Counted from the stretch's first letter, positions 25,363 through 38,410 are shown. The stretch: DNA of 64,000 bases from Atrina japonica (GCA_030159075.1 BROG01001210.1:1-64000); one strand, 5' to 3'. Notes: generated from the sequence alone by a model not told the origin. Numbers and translations are program-made.

Positions 25363-26331
25363 ATGACACTACTCTTCAATTTTGCATACGAGATCTTATA
25401 CCAATGGGTTGCTATTAGTTTTATTGAACTTATCAAAAAAACGAACGATAATGATTTGATGTTCAATCAAATAATTAACATGTCATTTCGCCTATCTGTA
25501 ATTGTCATATATTGTAATGTTCTCTTGGACTCTGATCAGGTTAAATGTTCCAGTCTATCAACACTGCATTATCTTAATGTTATTTAATGTGTGGTAGTTG
25601 ATTATAATTTGTCCGGATGGATGTCAGAGAGAAACTCTTGTTTCTACAGTTGACCATAGCAGACGCTATGAGACTTTGTACATATAAAAATACGATATAT
25701 TAACCAACTGAAATTCAACATCGTTTCATGGTAATTACAGACATTACTTGGTGGCATGACAGTCATGGGCTGTCGATATATATTTTTAACCCGAATTTAA
25801 AACTAATACAAAATATCTACAATATACCATTTCTACCTCAAATATTTCCTGTCCGGAGGTAATGAAGATAATTTATAAAGCAGAAAATCTTTATCAAAGA
25901 AACATAAAGCTGTTCAGGTATATATATCGCTGTATATGCTAAACTGAACAAAAACGCGATGATCAAAATGAAATAGGTAACAACTAGGAGAGGTAGGTGG
26001 TCAATGAATGCGGGATGAGGCATATTCAGAGGTAGGCGAGAAAACTAAATAAACAATTAAAATGTCACGTAGCACATGCCGTTCTTTAAACATGAGTCAT
26101 GAAGTTAATCGCTGGAGGGGGTTGTTCAACTGATTGGGAGAGGCGAAAGGTTTATCCTGTCTTCTCTTGTTAGCTGTTTATAAGATATATGAGACATTGC
26201 ATTTTAATACTATTAGTTACATTACACATCGCTGTAGATGTAGAATCATGGCGTAAAACTACAACTGCCTCCCCCTTTCTCAACAACTATCGGCATTTCT
26301 TTGCATCATTACCTCGTGTTTCCTATAAAAT

Positions 26332-26342
26332 TATATATATAT

Positions 26343-26373
<31 letters not shown>

Positions 26374-26381
26374 ATATATAT

Positions 26382-26457
<76 letters not shown>
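26332..26457. repeat. (TA)n/(CA)n microsatellite
   Basis: TA with an internal acacacacacac and two aa interruptions; left border of the complex PLE copy B insertion. Confidence 0.95.
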
Positions 26458-26458
<1 letters not shown>

Positions 26459-26516
26459 TGTTCCAGTATTCAAAACAGGATAAATGAGGACATTGATTCT
26501 TTTATCTGATATATAT

Positions 26517-28159
26517 ATATAAAAAACCTCAGATACCAAAGTGTAAATCAATAGAATGTCCAGGACATAGATACAAATCCGATAAAAAATGGACAAACAC
26601 GGACCTCTGGAAACCAAGAGGTGGGATCAGGTGCCATGGAGGAGTAAGCATCCCCTGTCGACCGGTCACATCCGCCGTGAGTCCACAGTCAAGTCCAGTA
26701 AAACACATGAGGAGTGTATCCTCGTCACAATTGGTACAGACGTCTCAACAACCGCCAACGAAAAGGCAACTCAACATTTCACTTAGTGAAACAGAGTAGT
26801 CGCACACGACACTATTATACCGACCGTAAAACTTGCGGAACGTTGACATTAAACGCGGTTTTCGATATCCCTGTGTCAATAATTTGTCAGTGAGTAGTTT
26901 ACCTCTGTATATGAAATCTTCATATGTTGTGCACGCCCTTGCATATCGGATCATTTGTGAAATATAAACTCCATATGCAGGTGACTGAGGTATATTACTA
27001 CTTAAATGTGGAAAATTTACGATGGGAAAGCCGAAATCGTCGCGTTTATCGTATAGCTTCGTTGCTAATTTCCCGTCTGTGTTTATATTAAGTGAAATGT
27101 CTAAGTATGAAGCGTGTGTGCTTGATTCTGTTGTATCTTTAATTTCTAGTTCGCTGGGATATATCGCATTTACATATGTATGAACATTGTCATTATTAAT
27201 TGACAAAACGTCGTCGATATATCTAAATGTCAAATTAAAAGACACCGCTAGCTTTTTCTTCTTTTGATTCAGCAGTTTATGAATGAAGTCTGCTTCGTAT
27301 GAATAAAGGAACAGGTCGGCCAATAAAGGAGGACAATTGGTTCCCATGGGAATGCCGACAGTTTGTTGAAAGACCACGTCTCCGAACATTACAAATATAT
27401 TGTCCATTAGAAATTCTAGCATGTTTTTTATATCAACTTCAGTATATTTATGTGTAGAATCAGAGTGGTGTTTGACAAAATAAGCATCCTGATAGCCAAT
27501 CACTAGATATTTAAATTTTCGGGTACCACCTTTAGTGAAAAAGCAGTTGTCTATGATGCTGAAAAGTCTTTCTTTTAATTTTTCATGTGGAATAGTAGTG
27601 TAAAGAGTAGAGAAGTCATAAGTTTTGATGCTGTGAATTCGAGAAAAATTGTGTGCCTTCAAATTTTCTAAAAGCTGTTTAGAATTTTTAAGTATCCACA
27701 TCTGATTTACACCGCTTCTGGAATAAGCAACTGTACAGTATTGTTGAAGTTTCTCCTTAACGGCTGTCAATATCTTGGTAAGGAGTAAAGTTAAAGGTTT
27801 GGTGGAACATTTGCTGGATCCTGCTATGTATCTTTGCTTATATGGGGTTTTATGAAGTTTAGGTATCCAATATAAATATGGCAGCTCGAAATCGGTATCC
27901 GTTGTAGGTATATCAAATGAGCGTAATACGAATACGTGATTTTGAAGGATCTCGTCCTTTGAAAATGAGCTACGTGTATATGTAGGATTACCAGAATTCA
28001 TTTTAAACCCAAGTTCTTCTAATAAACAATTAAAGTAATGTGCCCTACAAATAAAAACTATATTATTTGAGGCTTTGTCTGCTGGTACCAGTACATATTG
28101 GTCATGCAACATATCCAGTTCAGTAACTACTTCTGGATCATTAAATACAGAGGGATAAC
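26517..28159 (-). mobile_element. PLE copy B, 5'-truncated at a (TA)n tract
   Basis: Contains the tail and all RT motifs. The 5' break falls at agagggataac, where the other copies continue upstream but here a long (TA)n begins. It interrupts block SD-C, whose uninterrupted paralogue lies at about 9.05-9.11 kb. A short piece of the target (about 26458-26515) is inverted on the other side. Confidence 0.82.
26745..28159 (-). pseudogene. PLE copy B reverse transcriptase, longest intact RT frame
   Basis: Best-preserved RT in the window: 455 codons from 28112 with the frame open to the truncation point. Approximate residues in that frame: [10 protein letters not shown] 10-19, YWIPKLHKTPYK 81-92, motif A YDFSTLYTTIPH 165-176, motif B TVGIPMGTNC 251-260, motif C YIDD 298-301, then a thumb-like region with LYDKRDDFGFP and YGVYISQMIRYARAC, ending LSCLFVGGC. 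The predicted catalytic Asp residues of motifs A and C are present. One oddity is Pro for Ala after the motif B Cys (TNCPPLL). It lacks the endonuclease and N-terminus, so it is not an autonomous element. Confidence 0.8.
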
Positions 28160-28161
28160 TT

Positions 28162-28277
<116 letters not shown>

Positions 28278-28676
28278 TGGAACAGAGACCGTGCAGACAC
28301 ATCTTCCGTGTCATTGAGTGTAATACTATAGTGCTATATCAAATTTAATATAACTATTTAATAAGTGTAGGAAAACTACCTGTTGTCTGTTGTATGTGAA
28401 GAATTATACTTTTCCTATGTATTCATTATTTTCTCTTTTAAAAATAGATGCTAAAATGAAAACGCTTTCCTTTTTTTGAATTACCTGTATAGATACTATT
28501 ATTTGAGCGAGCCCGTAATTGACTTTTTACAAATTGACCGAAAGTAAATAATATTTAATGTATTCAATGTTCGTGAAGCTCGACATGTTGTTACTTTGAT
28601 CAGCAACCACTGGTTCAAGTAAATGCTGTAAATATGAAACACCAATCGGACTTTTCGCCAATTATAAAGTCCTTTT

Positions 28677-28799
<123 letters not shown>

Positions 28800-29644
28800 C
28801 TAAGTATAGCGTTACAAATTAATGTCTAGTCAATTTTACATCGATTTGTATTGGATACTTTGGTGTTTTACCCCAAAACACCAACTTCGATAGACAGTGG
28901 TTGTTTAATGGATCAATACTTATCATTTGAGATATTTACCATACAACCATTATGTTCATTTGAAATAGGGGATATAACTGAAATATTAATTGAGGTTTCC
29001 CAGTTCTCAACAATGTTTGTTCATGTTCATGGTTTTTACCCCCCAAACACCAACTTTAGTAAAAGCAAAACATTGTTTATTGTGTCCTTAGTACTCCTTT
29101 ATGAAATCTGCCATACGTTTATTACTTTAACTGCAAAAATCCTTCAACAAATAATTAATTTTGTATTTTCATTGTTTAGCGATTTCTGTTAAGTTTTTTC
29201 AGACCAAACAGATTGTTAATAGAGTTCAATTATTATTCAGAACAGCATACGTCCAAAAACAACTTGGTAAAACCATGGGTTATAAGTGGTGTGAAGTACA
29301 GTACATTTTTATACTTAACATTTTTTTAACTCCAAAACACCGAATTTTATAATTACTGGTTGATAATGGGTCCACACATTGCATTGAAGATATCTAACCA
29401 TACAACCAGTGCTTTCATTTCAAACAGAGGCCACGCATGAGGAAATAATTAAGGTTTTCCAATGTTTGTTAATTTGTTTTATAGTTTTTTTTTCCTATAC
29501 CGCTTAAACGTTCCAACGGCCAGCGTGCTAACGTGTCTCAATGTGTTGTATCTTTTATAAGCTTTCAAAGAATCATAACCTCCAAAATTCTCCCGGGGGA
29601 ACAAACACATCATTAACCAAAGGACCAGGATGTTTTCGTTTATC

Positions 29645-30020
29645 TATTTAAAACGTCTGAGATACCAAAGTATAAACGTTTAGTATATCCAGGATATAGG
29701 AACAAATCTTGTAAAAAAACAGACAAACACGGACCTTTTGAAATCAAGAGCTGGGTTCAGGTGCCATGGAGGAGTAAGCATTCCCTGTCGACCGCTCACA
29801 CCCCCGTGAGTCTATAACATGAAATGCGTGAGGAACGAATCTTTGTCATAATTGGTTCAGATTTTTTATCAACCTCCATCGAACAGGTAACTCAACATTT
29901 ACTTAGTGAAATAGAGTAACTACAAACAAGACTACTATACCGACCGTAAAATTTGCAGAACGTTGACATCAAACGCGGTTTTACGATATCCCTGTGTAAA
30001 TGATTTGTCAGTGAGTGGAT
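29645..30020 (-). mobile_element. PLE tail fragment with last RT codons
   Basis: Tail plus the end of the RT region (gtgtaaatgatttgtcagtgag), more diverged than copies A-C. Confidence 0.6.
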
Positions 30021-30229
30021 TAAATCTGAATATGTTAATCGTGTTAATGAACAATATTAAATGTATTTATTGAGTCATCAAATTAGTGAAATTTCCCTAT
30101 TTAATATCAAATTTTCATATTTCAAATCCTCCGTATAGTTATATTTGTTTAACTTGGACCGAGACCATAAACCAGGAACATTCTTGGACAAATGTTATTC
30201 TCAAAAGTTAAGGATCTACTCAAAAAGTG

Positions 30230-30400
30230 AAAACTCGCGGACCATAAAACGACCTAAACAACGTTCTCAACTGAGGTACAAATATCAAGGGACAGTGTAA
30301 ATATCGTGTAGGTCATAAGTCCAAATTGATATCCCGATTCACTTAACTTTGATGTTTGAACATTATTCTTACCATAAACTATGATTAGGTATTTAATAAT
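30230..30400 (-). repeat. Dispersed repeat R2, inverted
   Basis: cactgtaaatatcgtgtaggt ... cacttaactttgatgtttga ... attcttaccataaactatga on the plus strand. Confidence 0.6.
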
Positions 30401-30534
30401 CGACCGAGAGGTACACAAACGCGTTAAAAATGAAATACGCAGCACTTTTTGTGGCGGTAAATGACATAGATATACACCTTTCTAAAAACATTTAAAACGT
30501 CTTGCAATATGCCAGTGCACGACCGAATTCAATA

Positions 30535-30610
30535 ATGCTGACATATAAAAATTCCCAGGTAACAAAGTATACATCTTCATAATGTCCAAGATATAGGTAA
30601 AAATAATATA
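30535..30610 (-). mobile_element. PLE terminal remnant
   Basis: Matches only the terminal ~65 bp (acatataaaaattcccaggt, aatgtccaagatataggt). Confidence 0.4.
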
Positions 30611-30779
30611 TATAATGTTTCAAATAAACGACTGTTTAAGATACAAGTACCATTAGATAAAATAACAACCCTGGACTTACACTGGGGTACATGTACCGGA
30701 CTAAATTCACACGGTCCCTATTGTTAATGTAAACACATGTCGTTTGGCGAAAATATGCCATCAGAGAAAGAAGTGTTGG

Positions 30780-31050
30780 TATGTAATTGATATTACGGGT
30801 TTGTATATTTTGCCTTCAAATATTGACTCTTTATTTGATTATTTTCTGAATATAAGTGCAAAAAGACCATAAGCTTTAATCTGCGACTCATCAGCACTCA
30901 TCCACCTGTTTATCACGTCGGGATTTTACTAAGAGAAGTATTTTAAAACACAACAGGTATGCCTATCTACACTGGCCAAATGATTTATAAGGTACCCAAT
31001 ACACCCATTATAAGTAAATCAAACGATGCGGACAATGTAATTATAAAATA
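30780..31050. repeat. Duplicated block SD-B, partial copy 4
   Basis: attgatattacgggtttgta through taggcctat-type landmarks match 7045-7300 and run directly into the PLE-tail tandem array, as in copy 1. Confidence 0.6.
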
Positions 31051-31054
31051 CTAT

Positions 31055-31375
31055 ATCAGTTTCCAGATATCCGTGTTTGTCCAATGTTCTGCAGGTTTTG
31101 TTTATATATCCTGGATATCCTGAATATTTATACTTAACGGATTTCCAGAGATCCGTGTTGCCCAATGTTAAGCATATTTGTTTATATATCCCGGGCATCA
31201 TGTAGATTTATACGTTAAGGGTTCCAGAGATCCGTGTTTTGTCAAATGTTTAACATATTTCTTTATATATTCTGGACATCATGTACATTTATACGTAAAT
31301 GGTTCCAGAGATCCGTGTTTGTCAAATGTTTAACAGATTGCTTTATATACCATGGGCATCCTGAGACCGCTATCG
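31055..31375 (+). repeat. Tandem array of PLE 3'-terminal units (4 units, ~80-82 bp)
   Basis: Four units starting near 31057, 31140, 31222 and 31302, each with ttccagagatccgtgttt, caaatgtttaacatattt-like centre and tggacatcatgtacattt-like end. Confidence 0.6.
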
Positions 31376-31739
31376 ATGGTTTTCAATTCCGGAGAAGTTC
31401 AGCTAATAAAACTAGAATTTACTAGACTCATGGATACATCTACAGCTTTTTATTTTGAAAACAGGCTTCATCTATGTTGTATGAATTTATTTATCACCAA
31501 TTTCTTTCAGCAATGTAATTTTAATGTTATTATTTTTCAAATTATGACAAGCTGTGAAACGTTCCGAAGGGGGGGGGGGCATCGATTGACTTTCAGTGTC
31601 CATTTGGTAAAAGCAGTTACACAAATTAGTAATTCAAATGCATTCCACCAACATGAAACACGGTTAAACATAATCCCACAGTATGTAAGTGTATACAACA
31701 TATTTAATTTATGTTTACTCAATGCAAGCGTTCCATAAG

Positions 31740-32030
31740 GGTGGTGTTTGAGGGTTTCATCAAGCGTTTGGGACTGCTATGAAGCTCTCTCAAATATTTG
31801 AGGAAAATCTCAAATTTTGTTGAGGAAAAGTAGGATAAGAAGTTTTATACAAGCCGATTTCAGGAATGCCTCAAATCTTGAGGAAAAACTTCAAGTTGAG
31901 GAAAATCTCAAATAGCCCCCCTTAACTTGCGTTTATGCAAGCCAAACTGAAAAATCTCAAATTATTTGAAGAACGTCTCAAATTTGAGGAAAACTCAAGA
32001 GTTGAGATGTTTTATACAACCGGGGCCAGA
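31740..32030. mobile_element. Foldback repeat with CTCAAATTTGAGG motifs
   Basis: Repeated self-complementary motifs: ctcaaatatttgaggaaaat, ctcaaattttgttgaggaaa, cttgaggaaaaacttcaag and ctcaaatttgaggaaaactc, ending near ttttatacaaccggggcc; a similar ttttatacaagccgatt lies inside. Probably a non-autonomous DNA element, possibly with one copy nested in another. Family not identified. Confidence 0.4.
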
Positions 32031-32117
32031 CGTATAAAGTTTGAGTGAGGCCAAAGTAGGGATGGTCTGGCATCCCCACAGTGCATCATTGTCCTTTATA
32101 TACACCAAAGCACGTAC

Positions 32118-32120
<3 letters not shown>

Positions 32121-32168
<48 letters not shown>
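32121..32168. repeat. (GA)n microsatellite
   Basis: Pure GA, 24 repeats. Confidence 0.95.
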
Positions 32169-32170
<2 letters not shown>

Positions 32171-32436
32171 TTACAAAACACAGTATACAGGTACACAAAT
32201 GCAACATTAAACTTAAGCTAATTTACAAATTGCTGTCACTTGTTAATCGTCTTAATGGACAATATTTAAATGTATTTATTCAATCATCATATAATTGAAA
32301 TTTCCCTTTTTCATATCAAATAATTCTTATTTCGTTCATATGGTTATGTGTTTATTTGGGCTAGAGACCATAAAGAAGGGCAATTCTGAGAAAATTTTTA
32401 TTCTCAAATGTTAAGAATTTACTCATCTCAGTAGAC

Positions 32437-32804
32437 TATGGCACGCCAAAAATAAATGAATTAAACCTATGTTTTCGCCAGTTAACCCTAATGTTTCTCG
32501 TAACCGAAAATTAACAGGAGAAAAACATAGTTTAACTGAGAAAAACTAGGTTTATACTCATTAATGTGATTGTGGTGCAGTTAAACCTAGTTTTTCTCAG
32601 TTAAGAAGCTTTTTCTCGAGAAAAAAATAGGTTTTACTCATATTTGTGATTTTTGGAGCAATTAAACCTATTTTTTCTCAGTTAAACATAGTTTTTCTCC
32701 AGTTAATGTGTGTTAATGAGAAAAACTAGGTTTAACTGGAGAAAAACTGGGTTTAACTAACAAAAACTAGGTTTAACTCATTAATGTGATTTTGGTGTGC
32801 CATA
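32437..32804. mobile_element. MITE-like foldback element with TA duplication and TGGCAC termini
   Basis: Flanked by TA on both sides. Inverted termini TGGCACGCCAAAA (left) and TTTTGGTGTGCCA (right) extend inward through a similar atgaattaaacc / ggtttaactcat stretch. The interior is almost entirely direct and inverted copies of a ~22-bp motif (gttaaacctagtttttctca). No coding. TA duplication suggests Tc1/mariner-type mobilisation. It splits a repeat whose uninterrupted relative lies near 30230. Confidence 0.6.
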
Positions 32805-32970
32805 ACGGACTATAATAGAACTTTAGAAATTTCTCAACTGAAGTAAGATTTTTAATGGCCAGTGTAAATCTTGTCCAGGACATGTGTCCCGATTTATGTC
32901 CCGATTCACTTAACTTTGATGTTTGAACATTATTCTTACCATAATCTATGACTACTTATTTAATAAGCAA
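32805..32970 (-). repeat. Dispersed repeat R2, inverted
   Basis: Same as the 30230 copy; continues on the far side of the TA-flanked foldback element that interrupts it. Confidence 0.55.
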
Positions 32971-33111
32971 CGGAGGAGTATAAAACGCGTTAAAAATCAA
33001 ATAGGCAGCACCATTTGTGGTATGAAAAGGGGAATACATATATACCTTTTTAAAAACATTAAAAAAGTCGTGTAATATGCCAATGCATCGCCGAAGTTAA
33101 TACTTTATACA

Positions 33112-33182
33112 TATAAAAAATCTGAGACACCAACGTATAAATCTTTAGGATGTCCAGGATATAGGTACAAATCATATGTATA
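33112..33182 (-). mobile_element. PLE terminal remnant
   Basis: Matches only the terminal ~65 bp (atataaaaaatctgagacac, aggatgtccaggatataggt). Confidence 0.45.
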
Positions 33183-33737
33183 ATGTATACAATAAACGAT
33201 ATTCAAGATACAAGTAAATTAGTATAAGTACATAAGACTAGGAAACTCTTGACACACACACTGGGACACATGTACCGGACTAAATTTACACCGCCCCTAT
33301 TATTAATGTAAACAAACGTCGTTTTGGCCAAAACAAGCCAACAGAGAAAGATGTTTTGATCGCCTTAACCTATTACTCTCAAATAAATGTCGTTTTAATA
33401 TTGTAATTTCATAGGATATTGTACGACATATAGAAAACGTCAATATATAACATGGGGTGGGCAGATAAACTGAAAAAATTCTGTGTAGCAGAAATAATTA
33501 AAAAGTTATATTTTTCATCTCATTTCATACATATAAGTAGCTTTCAAAGTATATGAAGAAATGGGTAGGTACGTGATTTAGATTTAAAGATATATTAGCT
33601 AGAAGTTCCTCTGACCATATTCTCTCACTATATTTCCCTTGAAAATTCACATACAATGTAGAAACAAATATTATTTTTTTATTACTATTCTAATTATTAT
33701 TTTGTTGTCAGATGACAATGGATATGCAAATTCTATA

Positions 33738-33738
33738 A

Positions 33739-33797
<59 letters not shown>
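33738..33797. repeat. (TG)n microsatellite
   Basis: Pure TG. Confidence 0.95.
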
Positions 33798-33798
<1 letters not shown>

Positions 33799-34189
33799 CA
33801 CACCCTCCCCAATATTTGTGTTTTATCTTATCTGTACACTCTTTAGAAATTGCTCCCTTATGAATGTGAAATCTAAACATTGATTTGTAAATTATATAGG
33901 TTAAACAGGAAGCATATAAATTTAAACGATACTTGAAATTGCTTGGTAATATTCAACACAGAAAAGTGTACACGAATGATTCAGTAATCATTTTGCTTTT
34001 CCAAATCAGGCCATTCTAAGAAATCTGAAAACATTTTATGAGAACATTCTATGCACATGTAAGTGTTTTGTTATATTCTAGCAAAAAAGAAAAAAAAAAA
34101 CAACAACAAACAAATAAACTGATAAAAACTATATTGTTGGCACATGCTGTATATAAATATTATAAACACAATACCAATGTTATAATGAT

Positions 34190-34453
34190 CAAGACGATAT
34201 CGTTTCTGTCAATTAGACTTGATCAGTTGAGCTCCAATTTGAAAAGCATGTGTATTTTCTAAAGATAAAGTGGTATCATACAAGGCCAAATAATATCTCT
34301 AAAAGTGTATAGCCGAAATTCGTCTAAGAGTAACCACTGTAAAAAATGACTATCTTCGCTTTAGACAATATTCGAATTTAAATAGTGTTAACAGTGCCAA
34401 ATATTACTTTAGTATAAGATGAACAGCTGGTACCGAAATACCAGGTACTAGGT
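34190..34453 (+). repeat. Dispersed repeat R1, outside the duplicated blocks
   Basis: gtttctgtcaattagacttg to ggtaccgaaataccaggta. Not part of SD-B, so R1 moved independently. Confidence 0.55.
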
Positions 34454-35345
34454 TTATGTAGGAAATGCTAGATTCCACAATGATGAAAATAAATGTTCAT
34501 GATTGAATACTCATTTTGGGCTATGCATTTTTCCCCCGATATTTTTTTTTCCGTTTTAAGATCTCAAAACCTATCTATCTACGGACTCTTAACAGAAAAA
34601 CAAACTTGGAATGATTTTAATTTATAAAACAGTTTCCATATGTTTTCAATATACTTATTTGGATTTGGTGAACTACTAAACAAATGAGTAATTTTTGGTA
34701 ATAGTATAGATTTTACTACAGTTATTATACCCACTGTACTTATAAGACGTCTATTTCATGACTTTATGATATCTTCTATTTCTTTAATTGTACTTTCATA
34801 ATTTATTGCTATCATGTCCTAAGGTTTTACAGAAAAAAAATTCTTCAAAGGAATGTAAAGGGTTCTTGTGACCACTGTACATTATAATCAGTATCTGTGT
34901 CAGTGACTGAGGTAAGGATCTTTAGCACATGTTGGTGGGAAATGTTATTTTTATGTTTTAAGAAACTTAAGCAATAATGTTAATTAAAACATAAACAATA
35001 TGAGAATGAGTGCAGGCGAGTGCAATTATTTTTGTATGCACCATACAACGTCTGCAAAATTGGATGTAATATGTCAGATATACTTCCTACTTCCTGTTTT
35101 TTTTTTCGCTTGGATATGTCATATGGACCTTTTTTCTCAGCCTCTTTCTCATTTTTTACATAGTTATTATTTATCTAAGAGTCTATTTTAATGAAGATTG
35201 TGTTACGGAATTTGTTTTGAGTCCTAATTGAGTACAACTGTGGTATCTATTACACAACCGTGTTTACAACACACAGGGTAAGAACAATATATACCAGTGT
35301 TTATAACAACGAATATGAACAATAAACCAAGCTAAGCATACGCAT
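34454..35345. other. No feature recognised
   Basis: Lies between an R1 copy and the possible first exon at 35346. It might include a promoter if that exon is real; no TATA/initiator pair stands out. Confidence 0.4.
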
Positions 35346-35559
35346 ATGATATCGTTTCAGGAGTACTTGAGAGGGACTTTGATCCTTTCTGTCGCTTCAA
35401 TTGTCTGTTGCGAACACTTTATATCGGTGCTTACTTCATGCAGATACTGGGACGTATTAGATATTTACTCCAATACCGGTGATCAACGCTTCCACTGCAT
35501 TTTGGATGAAGATGAAGTACCGGGAATCGTTTACACTGAATGGACGACAATACCCAGTG
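35346..35559 (+). CDS. Possible first exon with signal peptide
   Basis: ATG MISFQEYLRG is followed by a hydrophobic stretch (TLILSVASIVCC) resembling a signal peptide, then a polar domain with Cys residues (SCRYWDVLDIYS, HCILDEDEVPG, YTEWTTIPSG). It ends at a clear donor (CAGTG|GTATGT), phase 1. A gene 5' end is a fair reading. It might be the start of the receptor gene whose last exons lie at 45-49 kb, since several elements inserted between could make a long intron, but no intermediate exon links them. A CAG (gtttcag) within the start region could instead be an acceptor. Confidence 0.35.
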
Positions 35560-35857
35560 GTATGTAGAATTACTATCGCTATTGCCTGTTTTTTTATTTT
35601 GTATTTTATGCTTCCATTATTTAGTCGTTTGTCTATTTTTATTGATTTTTTATTGATCACCCAGTGGTTAAAAGAACACAAGCTTGCGTATAATTGCAAA
35701 ACAAAGTTACCCGTTGTATCCGTTCGTTTGAATCCTCCATCACTCTGGCAGTTGCTAATTAACTCCATTCAGTGTCATGGGAATACTTGTGATTCGCAGT
35801 AAATGCATATTATATTATTCTAATCGTTTGACTTTATTTCCGTCTAGGGTATACATA

Positions 35858-36110
35858 CACCTAGCACCTGGTGTTTCGGTACAGCTGATGACCTTATACT
35901 AAAGTAATATTTGGCACTGATAACGCCATTTAAATTCTAAATTATTTAAAAGCTATGCAGTTTTCGATTATTCTTTTTACAGTGGTTACTCTTAGACGGA
36001 TTTGGCCATGTATTTAGATTTATTATTTGGTCTCGCTTAATACTAATTTCACTCTATATTTCTATTCAAAATTGGAGCCCAACTATAGTAAAATCTACAT
36101 CCATATAACC
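35858..36110 (-). repeat. Dispersed repeat R1, inverted
   Basis: Plus strand reads acctggtgtttcggtacagc ... cagtggttactcttagacgg, the complement of R1. Confidence 0.55.
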
Positions 36111-36464
36111 TGGCGTGGTGGAATCTTGTGAACCCCATTTTTACCATGGCGAGTTTAACTTTTATTTGATGAAACAGAACATTTAAATTACACTGGCTAG
36201 AGTAATCGTTCATACTTGTCACCATACATAAGAGCGTATACAGTGATTAATAAAACGTTTACCCATGCAGCTTGTAATAATTGAAAAAGAGAGTAGAATC
36301 ATCCGTATGATAATTAAAAGGTTACCCCCTCCCCACCATCTTATGTGAATCGGACAAAAACAGAAATGATCGTCTTGAGTATTATAACTTTGGCATTATG
36401 TTTAAAATATTTATAACCACTAGGTCGTTGCCACTGCTGGTGGACCGTTTGAGCCCCCGAGGGT

Positions 36465-36735
36465 CTACATAAGCCTAGTACCTTGTATTTCGGTACCCGC
36501 TGATAATCTCATACTGAAATAATTTTTAGGACTGATAACACCATTTCAATTCTTAATTATTCAGAAGCTAAGATTGTCATTTTTTTTACAGTAGTTACTC
36601 TTAGACGGACTAGGCTATGCATTTAGATTATTATTTGGCCTTGTATTATACCACTTTGCCTTTAGAAAATATATTCAAAATTGGAGATCAGCTGATGAAG
36701 TCTATATGACAGAAACGATCGTCTTCAGCATTATA
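36465..36735 (-). repeat. Dispersed repeat R1, inverted
   Basis: accttgtatttcggtacccg ... cagtagttactcttagacgg ... gacagaaacgatc. Preceded by gccactgctggtggacc, the complement of the ggtccaccagcaatggc-type sequence seen beside R1 at 6850 and 25005, so the repeat unit may be longer than R1 alone. Confidence 0.55.
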
Positions 36736-37739
36736 ACTTTGGTGTATATTTATAATACTCTATCAGAATCTGTTAAACTTTCTCACTCGCTTCAAATTAT
36801 TTGTCTGTGGTTCCCGGGCTTCGATTCAAAGTGTGTTCATCCCTAGATTGTTTGGTCCATGGGACGTTTCACCTGGGCCTGTCCACCACGGTGAATTATA
36901 AAACCACATGGTGCAAGCATAGTTTGAACTAAAACGGAACCTAGTTATTAAGATTACCAACTGACTAACTCCAAATTGGTCAGATTAATAAGGATTACAT
37001 TTATCGAGGTTCTGTACTTTTAAAATATTTATCAAGAGACTGAAACATTGTGGTCTCATATACGAGGTGGTTTCCTAAGCGAGGTTGTATATAGGTGAGG
37101 TTTCGCTCATATCATATCATGGTCTTGGAACACATCGAATATTGATATCTTACCATTTCAACGGCATATTCTTTCTTTCTAATCGCCAACGTTGTGTGTG
37201 ACATCGCATTATATTCTATAACAACGATAAATCAAATTATAACAGCATATGCTAATGTTGAAATAACTCTTAACAAAGGGATTATATAAGAATTATATTT
37301 ATCGGTAAAACGTCTTGTTTATATTTAACATTTGAAATAAAGGGCAGATATTTGCCATAATGTCTATATGTGTACATTGACACTAAAATGGCGATGATCC
37401 TACAAAGAGAACTCTATAAAGCATAATAACCTTAAATAATTTTAGTTTTATTTCAAATTGCCATGGTCACAATAGATGTAAAATAACTGTCGCAAATCTC
37501 GCATCATAGTTTAACACAGCCAATACATTTATTTGAATACTATAAGAGTGGATCTTCCTGCGTGTTGTTAATTACACAACTTGCTAATGCAAACCATTCA
37601 CGTGGGGTAGTTTACGCTATGTCACAACTTATTGTGAGCCGTTCTGTATTAAATAATTATTCTTAGCACAATTCTGGGACTGGTACGCGGGGTTAATTTG
37701 CATCAAAAACTCTTCATGGCTTCTTTAGTGTAAATCACC
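36736..37739. other. Old repeat remnants, no gene
   Basis: 37010-37115 is a decayed copy of the ggtctttatacacaggtgg motif of SD-A. 36800-36850 has a B-box-like gcttcgattc but no supporting A box, so no SINE is called. Confidence 0.35.
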
Positions 37740-38410
37740 CAAAGTGCCAATTTCCACGTTCACAGTATACAAACGTAGAGGAGAGTGTTGCACCTCAAAA
37801 TTAAGGATTACTATTTTTGGAGACGTATTACACTGTTTCAATAAATCTCCTTCAGCGTCTATACACTTTGACCAGAGATGTTTACGAGACCTAGTGCCAC
37901 TTTTAAAAGAAGTCCCTTTATTTGACTGTCCAGAAAGTCATCAACTACATGTATGACGATATTGTCTGTGTGGAAATGGGTACAGAGAATTGCCTTTTTC
38001 AATTTTCTTAGAATAGATGGAAGTCTGATGCAGTGAGATCAGGAGATTAAGGTTTGGGGTGTCAAATCAATTGAAAGTCACAGTAATTTATGACAGACAT
38101 AGCCACGACAGACTTGTTTATCTTAATGTTTTGTTTTTTTTCTCTTAAACACCTATTAAGTTATGCATAATATATCACCAATACAAATTTCATTGAGAAG
38201 GCCTGGTTAATCGTTAGAACTTGTGTTCAATCCATTAGATTATTTTCAAATAATACAATTTAAAACAGTATCATGGACTTTAGTGACCATTTCAGGAGTT
38301 CTCACAGTGATAGGCCTTCCAGGACGGGGTCATTCTGAATCTTTTTGCATGTCATGCTTAAATTCTGCCAACCACAATGTTACAGTAGTATATCGCATGA
38401 TTCAAAATAA
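37740..38410 (-). pseudogene. Dead mariner-family relic (minus), internally deleted
   Basis: Minus strand at 38230-38400 reads TTVTLWLAEFKHDM...PRPGRPITVRTPEMVTKVHD, the DNA-binding end and linker of a mariner transposase. At 37760-37940 it reads HLWSKCIDAEGDLLKQC, resembling the usual C-terminus (RW.KCI...GDY). The catalytic core between is missing or unreadable. It lies tail to head beside the plus-strand relic and belongs to a different lineage. Confidence 0.5.

Noticed and set aside
36800..36850. tRNA-derived SINE promoter
   Set aside because: Only a weak B-box-like word; no A box at the right distance and no other copies seen.
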